DNA from: Prevotella sp.
Lineage (GTDB): Bacteria; Bacteroidota; Bacteroidia; Bacteroidales; Bacteroidaceae
Direction of reading: 5' to 3'
Length of the DNA: 64,000 bases
NCBI GenBank assembly: GCA_021204905.1
Contig: JAJPYN010000007.1
Coordinates: 108,121-172,120 of the forward strand
Shown in pieces: positions 34,835 to 44,807 of the stretch. Each line of letters opens with the position of its first letter. Position 1 is the stretch's first letter. The translations under genes and the position numbers were made by a program. The notes beneath the pieces are model-generated. The model was not told the origin of the DNA and ran no database searches. It worked only from the letters and a program-made list of their open reading frames with translations.

Positions 34835-37294
34835 ATGGCAAAAAAACGTAAAAAGAGCGGGCAGGGCGCGAAGAGTCTCGGCGAGGCGGTGGGCCTGACG
34901 AACATTTTCAACAACGAGAAAATCGACTTCGTCCTCGGCGTGGTGATCTTCGCCGCAACGGTGTTCGTAACGGTGGCGATGGTGTCGTTTTTCTTCACGG
35001 GTTACGCCGACCAGAGCATCCTCTGCGACACGCACCCGGGCGAATGGCTCAACAGCAACCACGAGTACGCCAACAGCTGCGGCAGCTTCGGCGCGATTAC
35101 CGCGTGGACGCTCATGGCCGTCAATTTCGGGCTCGCCGCGTTCGTCATCCCGTTCTTCCTGCTGCTCGTGGCGTTGCAGCTGATGGGCGCCTACCGCGTG
35201 AACCTCTGGAAATGGTTTCTCGGCCTGGCAGTACTGATGATTTGGTACTCGGTAACGCTCGCGAAATTCCTCACGCCCTACGCCGGCGGCATGCTCTTCA
35301 ACCCCGGCGGCGAGCACGGCGTGGCGGTGGTGCGCTTCGTTGAAAACCTTGTCGGCGAGACCGGGCTTACGGCGCTGATCGTGATTGTGGCAATTGTTTT
35401 CCTGACCGTGCTCAGCACGAAAACCATCACGTGGATAAGAAAAATTTTGCGGCTCGGGGTAGACAATAAAATTAAAATCCCGTGGTCGGTAAATGTAACT
35501 AAGGAAGAGGAGCAAGTAGTTGAAAATGAGGATGTTACGGATGAAGAAGGCGATGAAGAAACCGAAGATGAAAACCTCGATGTCGCCATTTCGGACGAGT
35601 TCGATTTGCCCGACGATGCCGGCGGCGATTTAGATGAAAACTCAGGCGAAAATGCTTCCGAAAACGCTTCCGGCGAAGGCGAAACGGGCGGTTTAAACGA
35701 ACCGAACCTCACCATCGAAGTGCCTGAAAATGAGGCCGAAGCAAAGGGCAAAGTTGTAGGTGAGACTGTCGATTTGAGCGTGCCCATCAACCCGCGCGAA
35801 CCCTTCCTGCGCTATAAGTTCCCCACGCTCGACTTGCTCAACGAATACGAGTCCGACAAGCCCCACATCGACATGGACGAGGTGAAATCGAACAACGCGC
35901 GCATCATCGAGGTGCTCAATTCGTTCGGCGTGAAAATCAAGGAGATTAAGGCCACCATCGGTCCGACCATCACGCTCTACGAGGTAACGCCCGCCGAAGG
36001 TGTTAAAATTTCGCGCATCCGTTCGCTCGAAGACGACATCGCCCTATGCCTGTCCGCGCTCGGCGTCAGAATCATCGCGCCCATCCCCGGCAAAGGCACC
36101 GTCGGCATCGAAGTGCCTAACAAAAAGCCGCAAACGGTGTCGATGCGCAGCCTGCTCAACTCGAAGAAGTTCCAAGAAACATCGATGGAACTGCCGCTCG
36201 CCATCGGCAAAACCATCACCAACGAAGTGTTCATGGTCGACCTCGCAAAAATCCCGCACCTGCTCGTCGCCGGCGCAACAGGGCAAGGCAAATCCGTCGG
36301 CCTGAACGCGATGATTACGTCGCTGCTTTACAAGAAGCATCCTAACGAGCTGAAAATCATACTTGTAGACCCGAAGAAAGTTGAATTCTCGCCCTACGCC
36401 GCCATCAGCTCGCACTTCATGGCCGCCATCGAGGAGAATGTTACCGAACCCATCATCACCGACGTAACGAAGGTTGTGAAGACGCTGAACTCTCTTTGTT
36501 TATTGATGGATACACGCTACGACCTGCTCAAACAAGCCGGCGCGAAAAATATTAAGGAGTACAACGAGAAATACGTTAACCACAAGCTCAGGCTCACCGC
36601 CGGCCACGCGTACATGCCTTACATCGTTGTCATCATCGACGAGTTCGGCGACCTGATTATGACCGCCGGCAAAGAGGTGGAGCTGCCCATCGCCCGCATT
36701 GCGCAACTGGCCCGCGCCGTAGGCATCCACATGGTCATCGCCACGCAGCGCCCGACAACCACAATTATCACCGGCAATATCAAGGCGAATTTCCCGGGAC
36801 GAATGGCGTTCCGCGTCGGCGCAATGATCGACTCGCGCACCATCCTCGACCGGCCCGGCGCCAACCAGCTCGTAGGCCGCGGCGACCTGCTCTTCCTCAA
36901 CGGCGGCGAACCCGTGCGCGTGCAGTGCGCCTTTGTCGACTCGCCCGAGGTGGAGCGCATCACCGAATATATCTCTCGCCAGCCCGGCCCCATCGAACCG
37001 CTGATTTTGCCCGAACCGGCCAGCAGCGACGGCAATCTTCCCGGCGGCGACGACCTCGGCGGCCTCGACCCCTATTTCGAAGAGGCTGCGCGCGCGATTG
37101 TCCTTTCGCAACAGGGTTCCACGAGCATGATACAGCGCAAATTCTCCATCGGTTACAACCGCGCCGGACGCCTCATGGACCAGATGGAGCGCGCCGGCAT
37201 CGTCGGCCCTTCGTACGGCGGCAAACCGCGCGATGTGCTTATCGCCGACGAGAACACGCTGAACACGCTGCTTGCAAAGTTCCGTTTACAATAA
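34835..37294 (+). CDS. ftsK: DNA translocase FtsK/SpoIIIE
   Basis: Septal DNA pump that clears and aligns chromosome termini at division. The 819-aa protein has four or so N-terminal membrane segments (roughly 25-55, 80-115, 125-150, 165-195). A strongly acidic linker (about 225-300, many EDEE/GDEE stretches) follows, then the motor. Motor motifs: VAGATGQGKSVGLNAM (Walker A), IILVDPKKVEFSPY, VVIIDEFGDLIM (Walker B) and IATQRPTTTIITGNIKANFPGRMAF. The C-terminal gamma winged helix, GSTSMIQRKFSIGYNRAGRLMDQME, reads KOPS-like sequences and contacts XerD. lolA follows 54 bp downstream, a common pairing in this phylum. Confidence 0.95.
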   Translation: MAKKRKKSGQGAKSLGEAVGLTNIFNNEKIDFVLGVVIFAATVFVTVAMVSFFFTGYADQSILCDTHPGEWLNSNHEYANSCGSFGAITAWTLMAVNFGLAAFVIPFFLLLVALQLMGAYRVNLWKWFLGLAVLMIWYSVTLAKFLTPYAGGMLFNPGGEHGVAVVRFVENLVGETGLTALIVIVAIVFLTVLSTKTITWIRKILRLGVDNKIKIPWSVNVTKEEEQVVENEDVTDEEGDEETEDENLDVAISDEFDLPDDAGGDLDENSGENASENASGEGETGGLNEPNLTIEVPENEAEAKGKVVGETVDLSVPINPREPFLRYKFPTLDLLNEYESDKPHIDMDEVKSNNARIIEVLNSFGVKIKEIKATIGPTITLYEVTPAEGVKISRIRSLEDDIALCLSALGVRIIAPIPGKGTVGIEVPNKKPQTVSMRSLLNSKKFQETSMELPLAIGKTITNEVFMVDLAKIPHLLVAGATGQGKSVGLNAMITSLLYKKHPNELKIILVDPKKVEFSPYAAISSHFMAAIEENVTEPIITDVTKVVKTLNSLCLLMDTRYDLLKQAGAKNIKEYNEKYVNHKLRLTAGHAYMPYIVVIIDEFGDLIMTAGKEVELPIARIAQLARAVGIHMVIATQRPTTTIITGNIKANFPGRMAFRVGAMIDSRTILDRPGANQLVGRGDLLFLNGGEPVRVQCAFVDSPEVERITEYISRQPGPIEPLILPEPASSDGNLPGGDDLGGLDPYFEEAARAIVLSQQGSTSMIQRKFSIGYNRAGRLMDQMERAGIVGPSYGGKPRDVLIADENTLNTLLAKFRLQ

Positions 37295-37348
37295 AAGGCA
37301 AGACGTTTGTTTTAAAGCTAACACCTTTATTTTCAATTAGTTAAGACA

Positions 37349-37957
37349 ATGATGAAGCGAATATTTTTCTTGATAATCCTCACTGCAATGGCTGTTGGCG
37401 CGAAGGCTGACGGCACGCCCGACGCGCGGCATATCCTCGACAAAACGGCGGGCGCGGTGAACGTGAAAAAGGGTGTCGGCGCGGACTTCGTTCTCAGCGG
37501 CGAACGCATGCACGCGAAAGGCACTATCTCGCTGAAAGCCAATAAGTTCACCGCGAAAACGGCCGATGTTACGGTATGGTTCGACGGCACTACGCAATGG
37601 ACCTACATGGCCTCGACCGACGAGGTGAACATCTCCACGCCGACGCACGACCAGCAGGTGCAGATGAACCCGCTGACGTTCCTCAACCTCTACAAATCGG
37701 GCTATAAACTGACCTTGCGGACGATGAGCAGCAGCTACGAAGTGAGGATGGTTGCCGAGAGCAAGAGCAACCCCGTGCAGGAGGTTTACGTCGTTGTCGA
37801 CAAGAAAAGTTACATCCCCACGCAGGTGCGCCTCCGCAGGAAATACACGTGGATGACCATCAACATCACCAATTTCCACACGCTCTCCGGCAGCGATAAC
37901 ATCTTCATTTTCAACAAGAAAGACTATCCCACGGCCGAGATTGTCGACCTCCGCTGA
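37349..37957 (+). CDS. LolA-like periplasmic lipoprotein carrier
   Basis: A 202-aa secreted protein (signal peptide MMKRIFFLIILTAMAVGAKAD) with the half-barrel fold of outer-membrane lipoprotein chaperones: repeated beta strands such as AKGTISLKANKFTAKTADV, VWFDGTTQWTYMASTDEV and TQVRLRRKYTWMTINITNF. It should ferry lipoproteins across the periplasm, which matters in a cell that places many SusD and SGBP lipoproteins outside. Sequence similarity to E. coli LolA is low in this phylum, so the name rests on fold-like pattern, length and the ftsK neighbour. Confidence 0.8.
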   Translation: MMKRIFFLIILTAMAVGAKADGTPDARHILDKTAGAVNVKKGVGADFVLSGERMHAKGTISLKANKFTAKTADVTVWFDGTTQWTYMASTDEVNISTPTHDQQVQMNPLTFLNLYKSGYKLTLRTMSSSYEVRMVAESKSNPVQEVYVVVDKKSYIPTQVRLRRKYTWMTINITNFHTLSGSDNIFIFNKKDYPTAEIVDLR

Positions 37958-38404
37958 GCCTCCGGCAACGGTCTCAAGGCAGGCAAAAGCGCCAATTTTC
38001 AAGAAAAAAAGTAAAGTGCGCCTCGCGAAATAATTAATACAATTTAACGAAGCGCGGCGGCTACTTGCTACTAACAACGGCAACTGTTTTGCAATAGCGG
38101 TTGAGCAAAGCGGTTTTATGTTGTTTAATTTCAGTTTGCTTAACCTGAATTTTATTTATGCGCAAACGTTCAACCGTTAATAATGGTTAATGCCGAAAAT
38201 AATCACGCGAAACTGTAATTATAAATTAATTTTTCATTAAATTTGCCGAATTGAAATGAAAATGTTTAAATCTAAATAGTTCGTAACAGGCTATTGTGGA
38301 AGCAGTTAGTTCAATGCAGGATACTCTAATTTATTCTCGGGCGTGTTCGTGCGGCGCGGGTTGTCGTGCGGCGTGCCTATAACCTCTAATTCTAATTTCT
38401 ATCT
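37958..38404. other. 447-bp intergenic region upstream of the xylan susC
   Basis: AT-rich and without a convincing gene; the only in-frame plus-strand ATG ORF seen is 20 codons (38118). It holds a variant of the dispersed palindrome, CTACTTGCTACTAA (38061-38074), and CGGCAACTGTTTTGCA (38078-38093), which matches 15 of 16 bases at 47457-47472 before the second xylan unit. It also has a promoter-like TAAATTTG (38238) and a long leader with a direct repeat TCGTGCGGCG (38347-38356 and 38364-38373). The bases shared with 47457 make a common regulatory site for the two xylan units plausible. Confidence 0.5.
38238..38245 (+). promoter_or_regulatory. -7 element for the xylan susC operon
   Basis: TAAATTTG fits TAnnTTTG exactly; upstream there is only a weak ACTG 22 bp away. 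The leader to the susC ATG would be about 150 nt, long enough for post-transcriptional control, which is common at SusC genes. Confidence 0.5.
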
Positions 38405-41400
38405 ATGGACAAGAAAAGATTAATTTTTGGCTGCAGCCTGACGGGCAAATGTTTCGTCAGGGCCATGTTGCTGCTGCTCTTCTTGGCTCCGATGAGCTTG
38501 GTTTGCAGTAATGCACAGGCGCAGAAGCCGATCTCGGGTGTGGTAGTGTCCGCGTCCGACGGCGAGCCGTTAGTAGGTGTCAGTGTCCAAGTGAAAGGTA
38601 CATCAGATGGAAGCATTACCGACATCGACGGTAATTTCTCGCTGACGGCATCGCAAGGGCAGACGCTGGTGTTCTCCTACATCGGCTTCATCACACAGGA
38701 AGTGAAGGTGGGCGCAGCATCGACGTTGAGCATCACGTTGAAGGAAGACTACGAGACGCTGAACGAGGTGGTTGTCGTAGGTTACGGCCAGATGCGGCGT
38801 TCGGACTTGACCGGTGCCGTAACATCGGTGAACGACGAGGCTATCAAGCGTTCGGTGCCGACATCGATCGACCAAGTGCTGCAAGGCCACGCTGCCGGTG
38901 TGCAGATCACGACGAACTCCGGTACGCCGGGCGGTTCGACATCGATCCGTATTCGCGGTACCAACTCGCTTAACGCCACGAACCAGCCTATCTTCGTCAT
39001 CGACGGCGTTGTTGTCGATTCTTCCACCGACGACGAGACGACCAACCCTCTGGCAAGCATTAACCCGAGCGATGTCGTTTCGATGGACATCTTGAAGGAT
39101 GCCTCCGCAACGGCCATCTACGGTGCGCGCGCCGCCAACGGTGTGATCATCATCACCACCAAGCGCGGTCAGGCCGGCGAGACCACTATCAGTTACGACG
39201 GATATATCGGTTGGCAAAACATGCCGAAATATCTCGATATGATGAACCTCCAGCAATATGCCGAGCGCCATAACGCCCGCGCCGATGCTTACATCGTTTC
39301 TCACAGCGATTACTACGTGAACACCGACGTCCTCGGCGAGGGTACCGACTGGCAGAGGGAGCTGTTCCAGAACGCGCTGATGACCAACCACAGCATCTCG
39401 CTCACGGGCGGCACGGACAAGATAACCTACGCCATGAGCGGCGGCTACCTCATGCAGGACGGTATTGCAGTGGGCTCGAGCTTCAAGCGCCTTACCCTCC
39501 GCGGCAACATCGACGTGAAGATGAAGAGTTGGCTCAACGGCGGCATCAACTTCTCGTTGGCGGACAGCAAGCAGGAAGTGGGCACGGATAACACCACCAT
39601 CATGAACGCTCTCCAGTCGCAGCCGGCAACGGCCATCACCACCGCGCTGGGCACATACGACGGTCCTGACGACCAGTGGATGCCCGACAACATGGTGGCA
39701 TTGGCAGAGATGCGCACGAACAACAACAAGAAGGAGAACTTCCGCCTTAGCACATACTTGGAGGCCATCATCACGAAGGACATCTCTCTCAAGACGGAGC
39801 TTTCCACTGACTATAACCTTAATAAATATTACTACTACGAGCCGGACTACACCTTCGGTCTGAAGACCAACGAGACCCGCACCGGCACGTGGACCAAGAC
39901 CGACACTAAGTATTGGAGCTGGAGGAACATCCTGACGTGGAACACCACATTCAACAAGGTTCACGCGCTGAACGTGATGCTCGGACAAGAGATGAGCCAC
40001 AACCACTGGGAGACGCAAGTGTCCAACGCCACGGGCTACCTGTCGAACTCGGCAAAGGACCCCAGCGCGGGCGATACGAGCCTGTCGAGCGGTACGGGTT
40101 ATCAGAACGACAACGCCATCCTTTCATACTTCGGCCGCGCGTTCTATTCCTACGACGACCGCTACCTCGTAACGGCAACGATACGTCGCGACGGTTCCTC
40201 ACGCTTCGCCAAAGGCAACCGCTGGGGCTGGTTCCCCTCGGCAGCATTGGCTTGGAAGGTGAGCAGCGAGAAGTTTATGAAAGACGTTAAATGGATTGAC
40301 AACCTCAAGCTCCGTCTCGGTTGGGGCGCAACGGGTAACCAGAACGTAGGCGATTGGGCTTACATGGCGCTCCTGTCGACGAAGACCACGCCGTGGGGCA
40401 GCGGTGTGCTTAACGCCAACAACGCCAACCCGAACCTTAAATGGGAGACCACCTATTCGTGGAACCTCGGTTTGGACTGGAACCTGTTTGACAGCCGCAT
40501 CGAGTTTGTTGCCGACTTCTATTATAAGAAGACCAAAGACCTGTTGCTGCAAGTAGCCCTTCCGGCATACGCGGGCAGCGCGGGACAAGGCGCGGCAACC
40601 GACCCGTGGACAAACATCGGCAGCGTTCGCAACGAAGGTGTGGAGTTGACATTGAACACGGTTAATATCGACCACAGAGGTTTCCAGTGGCGCACGAACA
40701 TCGTCTTCTCGCTCAACCGCAACAAGGTGCTCTCTCTCGACACCGACACGGGTACGCTGGCGAAAGACCTGCAAGTGGGTTCCGATACCTCCACCGTTAC
40801 CTACTCCATGCCGGGTTACGGCATCGGCATGTTCTGGGGCTATAAGGTCATCGGACGTTTCGACGAGCCGACAGACTTCTATTACACCGACAAGGACGGC
40901 AACGTGAAAGAGGTTGCCCGCCCGACCGGCATGAGCATCTCCGAGAGCGACACGTGGCTCGGCGACTACATCTTCGAGGATGTTAACGGCGACGGCGTCA
41001 TCGACACGAACGACGAGCAGATCATCGGTAACCCCGAGCCGAAATTCACTTACGGCATCGGTAACACGTTCTCATGGAAAGGCTTCGACCTTACCATCTT
41101 CCTCAGCGGCAGCTACGGCAACGATATCCTTAACTACAACCGCCGCTGGCTCGAGCAGTCCGGTTCGAACAGCAACCTGCTGGCATCGAGCTCCTACGCG
41201 AAGGTTGAGATGATCGACCCGGACGGCCCCGACAACTTCCGCAACTACCACGTTACGGGCATCGTCGGTCCGGACCAGCTGGCCGCACGCCTCTACACGG
41301 CGAGCGCGTCGAACATGAACTGGCGCGTTTCCGACCGCTACATCGAGGACGGTTCCTACCTGCGTATCAAGAACATCTCCTTCGCGTACAATTTCCCGCG

Positions 41401-41596
41401 CAAGTGGTTGAAGGCGACGCCTATCGAGACCTTGAAACTGTACGTGAACATTCAGAACCTCTACACGTGGACGAAGTACTCCGGCTACGATCCTGAGGTC
41501 GGCGCGCTCTACGGCGATGCCCTCTACACCGGTATCGACTACGGCCGCTATCCGTCATCGCGTGCCTATACGTTTGGATTGAATGTAACCTTCTAA
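38405..41596 (+). CDS. SusC/RagA TonB-linked outer-membrane transporter (xylan locus)
   Basis: A 1063-aa TonB-dependent oligosaccharide importer. A long n-region and hydrophobic core (about residues 20-32) end at NAQAQ. The carboxypeptidase-regulatory-like domain (about 42-120) has ISGVVVSASDGEPLVGVSV. The TonB-box region is NEVVVVGYG; plug motifs are LQGHAAGVQITTNSGTPGGS and IRGTNSL. The barrel ends SSRAYTFGLNVTF. It resembles the mannan SusC throughout, so the two are paralogues rather than a recent copy. Substrate (xylo-oligosaccharides) is inferred from the two GH10 enzymes and GH67. It is followed by susD after 13 bp. Confidence 0.95.
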   Translation: MDKKRLIFGCSLTGKCFVRAMLLLLFLAPMSLVCSNAQAQKPISGVVVSASDGEPLVGVSVQVKGTSDGSITDIDGNFSLTASQGQTLVFSYIGFITQEVKVGAASTLSITLKEDYETLNEVVVVGYGQMRRSDLTGAVTSVNDEAIKRSVPTSIDQVLQGHAAGVQITTNSGTPGGSTSIRIRGTNSLNATNQPIFVIDGVVVDSSTDDETTNPLASINPSDVVSMDILKDASATAIYGARAANGVIIITTKRGQAGETTISYDGYIGWQNMPKYLDMMNLQQYAERHNARADAYIVSHSDYYVNTDVLGEGTDWQRELFQNALMTNHSISLTGGTDKITYAMSGGYLMQDGIAVGSSFKRLTLRGNIDVKMKSWLNGGINFSLADSKQEVGTDNTTIMNALQSQPATAITTALGTYDGPDDQWMPDNMVALAEMRTNNNKKENFRLSTYLEAIITKDISLKTELSTDYNLNKYYYYEPDYTFGLKTNETRTGTWTKTDTKYWSWRNILTWNTTFNKVHALNVMLGQEMSHNHWETQVSNATGYLSNSAKDPSAGDTSLSSGTGYQNDNAILSYFGRAFYSYDDRYLVTATIRRDGSSRFAKGNRWGWFPSAALAWKVSSEKFMKDVKWIDNLKLRLGWGATGNQNVGDWAYMALLSTKTTPWGSGVLNANNANPNLKWETTYSWNLGLDWNLFDSRIEFVADFYYKKTKDLLLQVALPAYAGSAGQGAATDPWTNIGSVRNEGVELTLNTVNIDHRGFQWRTNIVFSLNRNKVLSLDTDTGTLAKDLQVGSDTSTVTYSMPGYGIGMFWGYKVIGRFDEPTDFYYTDKDGNVKEVARPTGMSISESDTWLGDYIFEDVNGDGVIDTNDEQIIGNPEPKFTYGIGNTFSWKGFDLTIFLSGSYGNDILNYNRRWLEQSGSNSNLLASSSYAKVEMIDPDGPDNFRNYHVTGIVGPDQLAARLYTASASNMNWRVSDRYIEDGSYLRIKNISFAYNFPRKWLKATPIETLKLYVNIQNLYTWTKYSGYDPEVGALYGDALYTGIDYGRYPSSRAYTFGLNVTF

Positions 41597-41609
41597 ACAC
41601 AGATATATC

Positions 41610-43373
41610 ATGACAAAGAAATATATTTTTCTCCCGATTGTGGCAGGCGTGATGGCACTGAGCAGCTGCAGCGATTTTCTCGACATCGAGAACACCTACC
41701 AGCTGAACCAAGAAACGTTCTTCGACAGCGATGACGCGCTGTTGTCAGCCACAGCACCGCTCTACAACTACGTGTGGTACGACTTCAACGACAAGTTCTA
41801 CTATGCGATGGGCGACGGCCGCGCCAACAATATCACGGCGCAATATTCAGACTATATCTACCCGTACACGAACCTGACCGAGACGTCGCTGTCCACCGGT
41901 CTGGAAGATGCATGGGGCTCACTCTATTCCGTTGTAGCGCAGGCTAACAACACGATTAACAACATCGAGAAATATTCCACGTCCGACGTTAGCGAGACAA
42001 CCAAAATCCAGTGCATCGCCGAAGCACGCTTCATGCGCGGTCTGGCTTACTGGTACATCGCCTCGCTCTGGGGCGCGGGCGTCATCTACGACGACACGTC
42101 CGAGCTCGTTGACAACTATGTCATCCCCGCAAGCCCGTGCATCGACGTGATGGAATACGCCCTGCGCGATATGGAATACGCCGCATACAACCTGCCCGTG
42201 AAACCGGCAAACACCGGCCGCGTTACCACGTACAGCGCTTACGGCATGCTCTCGCGTATGTACCTGTCGATGGCGGGCCTTACCACCTCCGGCATCTACG
42301 ACGGCACCAACGCTGCAACGAACTTCAACCGCGGCACGCGCAACGAGTATTATCTCGACCTCGCGAAGAAGGCTGCATTGAAGGTGATCGACGAATCGGG
42401 CTTAAGCCTGCTGCCGAACTACGGCGACCTCTTCTCCGTAGACGACTTCGACAACAACAGCGAGTGCCTCTTCCAACTGCAATGGATGAGCGGCCCGACA
42501 GCCACCGTGGGCAGCTGTGCCAACTCGATGACGCGCTTCCTCGCTTGGTCCACAATGGTGGGCGACACCAACGCGTGGGGCGGAGCAACATACTGCTCGT
42601 GGGACCTCTGGCTCGAATTCACCGGCTATGCTGACGCGACGCTCGGCACAACGGTAACCGACTGGACACGCCGCCACCACTGCGTGGCTTCCTATCAGGA
42701 GTACTACGAAGAGATGAACGTCAAGAACGGCGGCTACACCTACGGCATCACCGAGACGCGTGCCAGCCAGGGCGCGAACATCAAGAAGTATGTCATCGGC
42801 ACCAACGCCGACAACGGCATCAGCTACGTGAACAACTCCGGCGTGAACACCTATATGATGCGCCTCGCGGAGGTTTATCTGAACTACACCGAGGCATCGA
42901 TGGGCAACGCGACAAGCACCTCCGATGTAACATACTTTAATATGGTACGCGAGCGCGCGGGAATGAGCCCGAAGAGCAGCGTTACCTACGAGGATCTGCG
43001 CCACGAGCGCCGCGTGGAGTTCGCTTTCGAAGGCCTCTATTGGTACGACTGCGTGCGCCGCGCCTACTATCAGCAGCAGGAGGTTATCAACTACATGAAC
43101 AACCAGTATCGCAACGCCAGCTACGACATCAGCGACGACACCAACGAGAACACCTCTCTGGAGAACGTCGTCTATGAGATTAGCGAGAACTACACCGACG
43201 CCGCCAGCGCAAGTGTGGCCACGGCAACGGCAAGCAGCCTGACGCTCCCCATGTCGGCAGCCGACCAAGCCAAGAACCCCTACTTGCTGCCTATCGACAA
43301 CGACGGCAACATCTCAACCGAGCCCTATGAGTTCGGCGAGCGCGAAGTGTCGCACAGCGATCTGTTCAACTAA
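41610..43373 (+). CDS. SusD/RagB surface glycan-binding lipoprotein (xylan locus)
   Basis: A 587-aa lid protein for the adjacent SusC. The lipobox Cys lies in ALSSCSDFLDIENTY. SusD features: SDDALLSATAPLYNY, ARFMRGLAYWYIASLWG in the helical core, YMMRLAEVYLNYTEASMG, and RHERRVEFAFEGLYWYDCVR near the end. Spacing to susC (13 bp) and to the next SGBP gene (18 bp) shows tight co-transcription. Confidence 0.95.
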   Translation: MTKKYIFLPIVAGVMALSSCSDFLDIENTYQLNQETFFDSDDALLSATAPLYNYVWYDFNDKFYYAMGDGRANNITAQYSDYIYPYTNLTETSLSTGLEDAWGSLYSVVAQANNTINNIEKYSTSDVSETTKIQCIAEARFMRGLAYWYIASLWGAGVIYDDTSELVDNYVIPASPCIDVMEYALRDMEYAAYNLPVKPANTGRVTTYSAYGMLSRMYLSMAGLTTSGIYDGTNAATNFNRGTRNEYYLDLAKKAALKVIDESGLSLLPNYGDLFSVDDFDNNSECLFQLQWMSGPTATVGSCANSMTRFLAWSTMVGDTNAWGGATYCSWDLWLEFTGYADATLGTTVTDWTRRHHCVASYQEYYEEMNVKNGGYTYGITETRASQGANIKKYVIGTNADNGISYVNNSGVNTYMMRLAEVYLNYTEASMGNATSTSDVTYFNMVRERAGMSPKSSVTYEDLRHERRVEFAFEGLYWYDCVRRAYYQQQEVINYMNNQYRNASYDISDDTNENTSLENVVYEISENYTDAASASVATATASSLTLPMSAADQAKNPYLLPIDNDGNISTEPYEFGEREVSHSDLFN

Positions 43374-43391
43374 TTAAAACCAGCGAAGAAT

Positions 43392-44777
43392 ATGAAAAAC
43401 GTAAAATATTTGTGGGTCGCTTGCCTGGGACTGCTCTCGCTCGGCTTTACTGCTTGTAACAGCGACGACGACTATTTCAGCAAGGACGCCCAGAAGAAGA
43501 CCATCGTTGTCAACAAGATTTATCTTGAAGACGCTGACGCCACCGTTACCGACCGCGAAGTAACATTCGCGCGCCTCGGACAGATCATCCGCATCGAAGG
43601 CAGCGGGTTCTACGGCGTGCGCCACGTCTATGTCAACGGCTACGACACGTATTTCAACCGTTCCTACGTGAGCGACGTCTCGATGATGGTGCAGCTCGAC
43701 TCCGACACCCCGATCTCGGATGCCGACGACGATGTGCGCAACACGATACGCCTTACGAAAGACAACACCGAGACGGTTTATGAGTTCGAGATCCGCGCCG
43801 CCTCGCCCACGGTAACAAACATCAGCAACACCCTGCCGATGGCCGGCGAGACCGTAACGGTTTCCGGTACGAACCTCCACGAGACCTACCTCGTCGTGCT
43901 GCCTGACGGAACGGAAGTTACCGACATCACCAACGACGAGGACGGCGAATGGTACTCGTTCGTGATGCCCTCCGGCGTAAGCTCCACAGGCGGGTCAATC
44001 ATCTCCTACGGCGCTAACGGTACGGCACAGACCCCGGCTTGCTTCAATGAAAGCGGCGGTATGATAATCGATTTCGACGGCAACGGCGACTTCGGCGCAT
44101 GGACCGCCACCTATCAGGAGGAAGACCTCACCACCGACCCGCTCAACACAGGGCGCGGCACCGTATGCCCGGCTATCCCGCAGAGCGTGGTTGACGAAGG
44201 CGGCATCTCCTCCGGCGCACACGGCAACGGCTGGTTCACCGCAGGCAACGACAGCGAGCTCGACGACTGGAGCCGCTTCTACAGCCTGATTCCTTCGGAC
44301 ACGCCGGTAGAGGAAGTGGCATTCCAGTTCGATGTTTATGTTCCGGACGCTTGGACGACGGGCGTGCTCGAGTTCACTTTCCAGAACAACCTCTCCACCT
44401 ACGGCTACGGCTCGACGGAGACAACGAACACCACGAACATCGCCTATCCGACGGCCGTCGTTTGGGTTCCGTGGCTTGTTGACAACGAGGTTGTGCCTTA
44501 TTCCACAACGGGCTGGCAGACAATCACCATCCCCGTTTCGAGCGTGGGCAAGTATCAGGATGCCGACGCGGGTTACACCTTCGCCGACGTGGTGAACGAC
44601 CGCAACAACGGTTCCTACCGCAACTTCGGCATGTTCCTCGTCAACTCCGACGTAACGATTTCCGACGATCTCGTCTTCGAGGCAACGCAGTTCTGCCAGA
44701 TGGTCTACACCGACAACTGGCGCATCGTGCCTTACAAGTCGTATGTTGTCTCCGACTTTGACGACGACGAAGAATAA
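43392..44777 (+). CDS. IPT/TIG-domain surface glycan-binding lipoprotein (SGBP, xylan locus)
   Basis: A 461-aa lipoprotein with Cys in FTACNSDDDYFS, acidic after Cys as in surface-exported lipoproteins. IPT/TIG-like Ig folds follow (about 60-130 with QIIRIEGSGFYGVRHVYVNG; about 133-210 with PTVTNISNTLPMAGETVTVSGTNL, shortened here). The C-terminal glycan-binding domain (about 220-460) has GNGWFTAGNDSELDDWSRFY and an acidic end. It occupies the same position as the SGBP in the mannan locus and in known Bacteroides xylan loci, between SusD and the surface GH10. Confidence 0.87.
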   Translation: MKNVKYLWVACLGLLSLGFTACNSDDDYFSKDAQKKTIVVNKIYLEDADATVTDREVTFARLGQIIRIEGSGFYGVRHVYVNGYDTYFNRSYVSDVSMMVQLDSDTPISDADDDVRNTIRLTKDNTETVYEFEIRAASPTVTNISNTLPMAGETVTVSGTNLHETYLVVLPDGTEVTDITNDEDGEWYSFVMPSGVSSTGGSIISYGANGTAQTPACFNESGGMIIDFDGNGDFGAWTATYQEEDLTTDPLNTGRGTVCPAIPQSVVDEGGISSGAHGNGWFTAGNDSELDDWSRFYSLIPSDTPVEEVAFQFDVYVPDAWTTGVLEFTFQNNLSTYGYGSTETTNTTNIAYPTAVVWVPWLVDNEVVPYSTTGWQTITIPVSSVGKYQDADAGYTFADVVNDRNNGSYRNFGMFLVNSDVTISDDLVFEATQFCQMVYTDNWRIVPYKSYVVSDFDDDEE

Positions 44778-44807
44778 TAACGACTCACTTTAAAAGATAT
44801 TCAGATT

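Noticed and set aside
38118-38180. 20-codon ORF with a hydrophobic start upstream of the xylan susC
   Set aside because: Too short and AT-rich, lies before the likely promoter, no spacing support.
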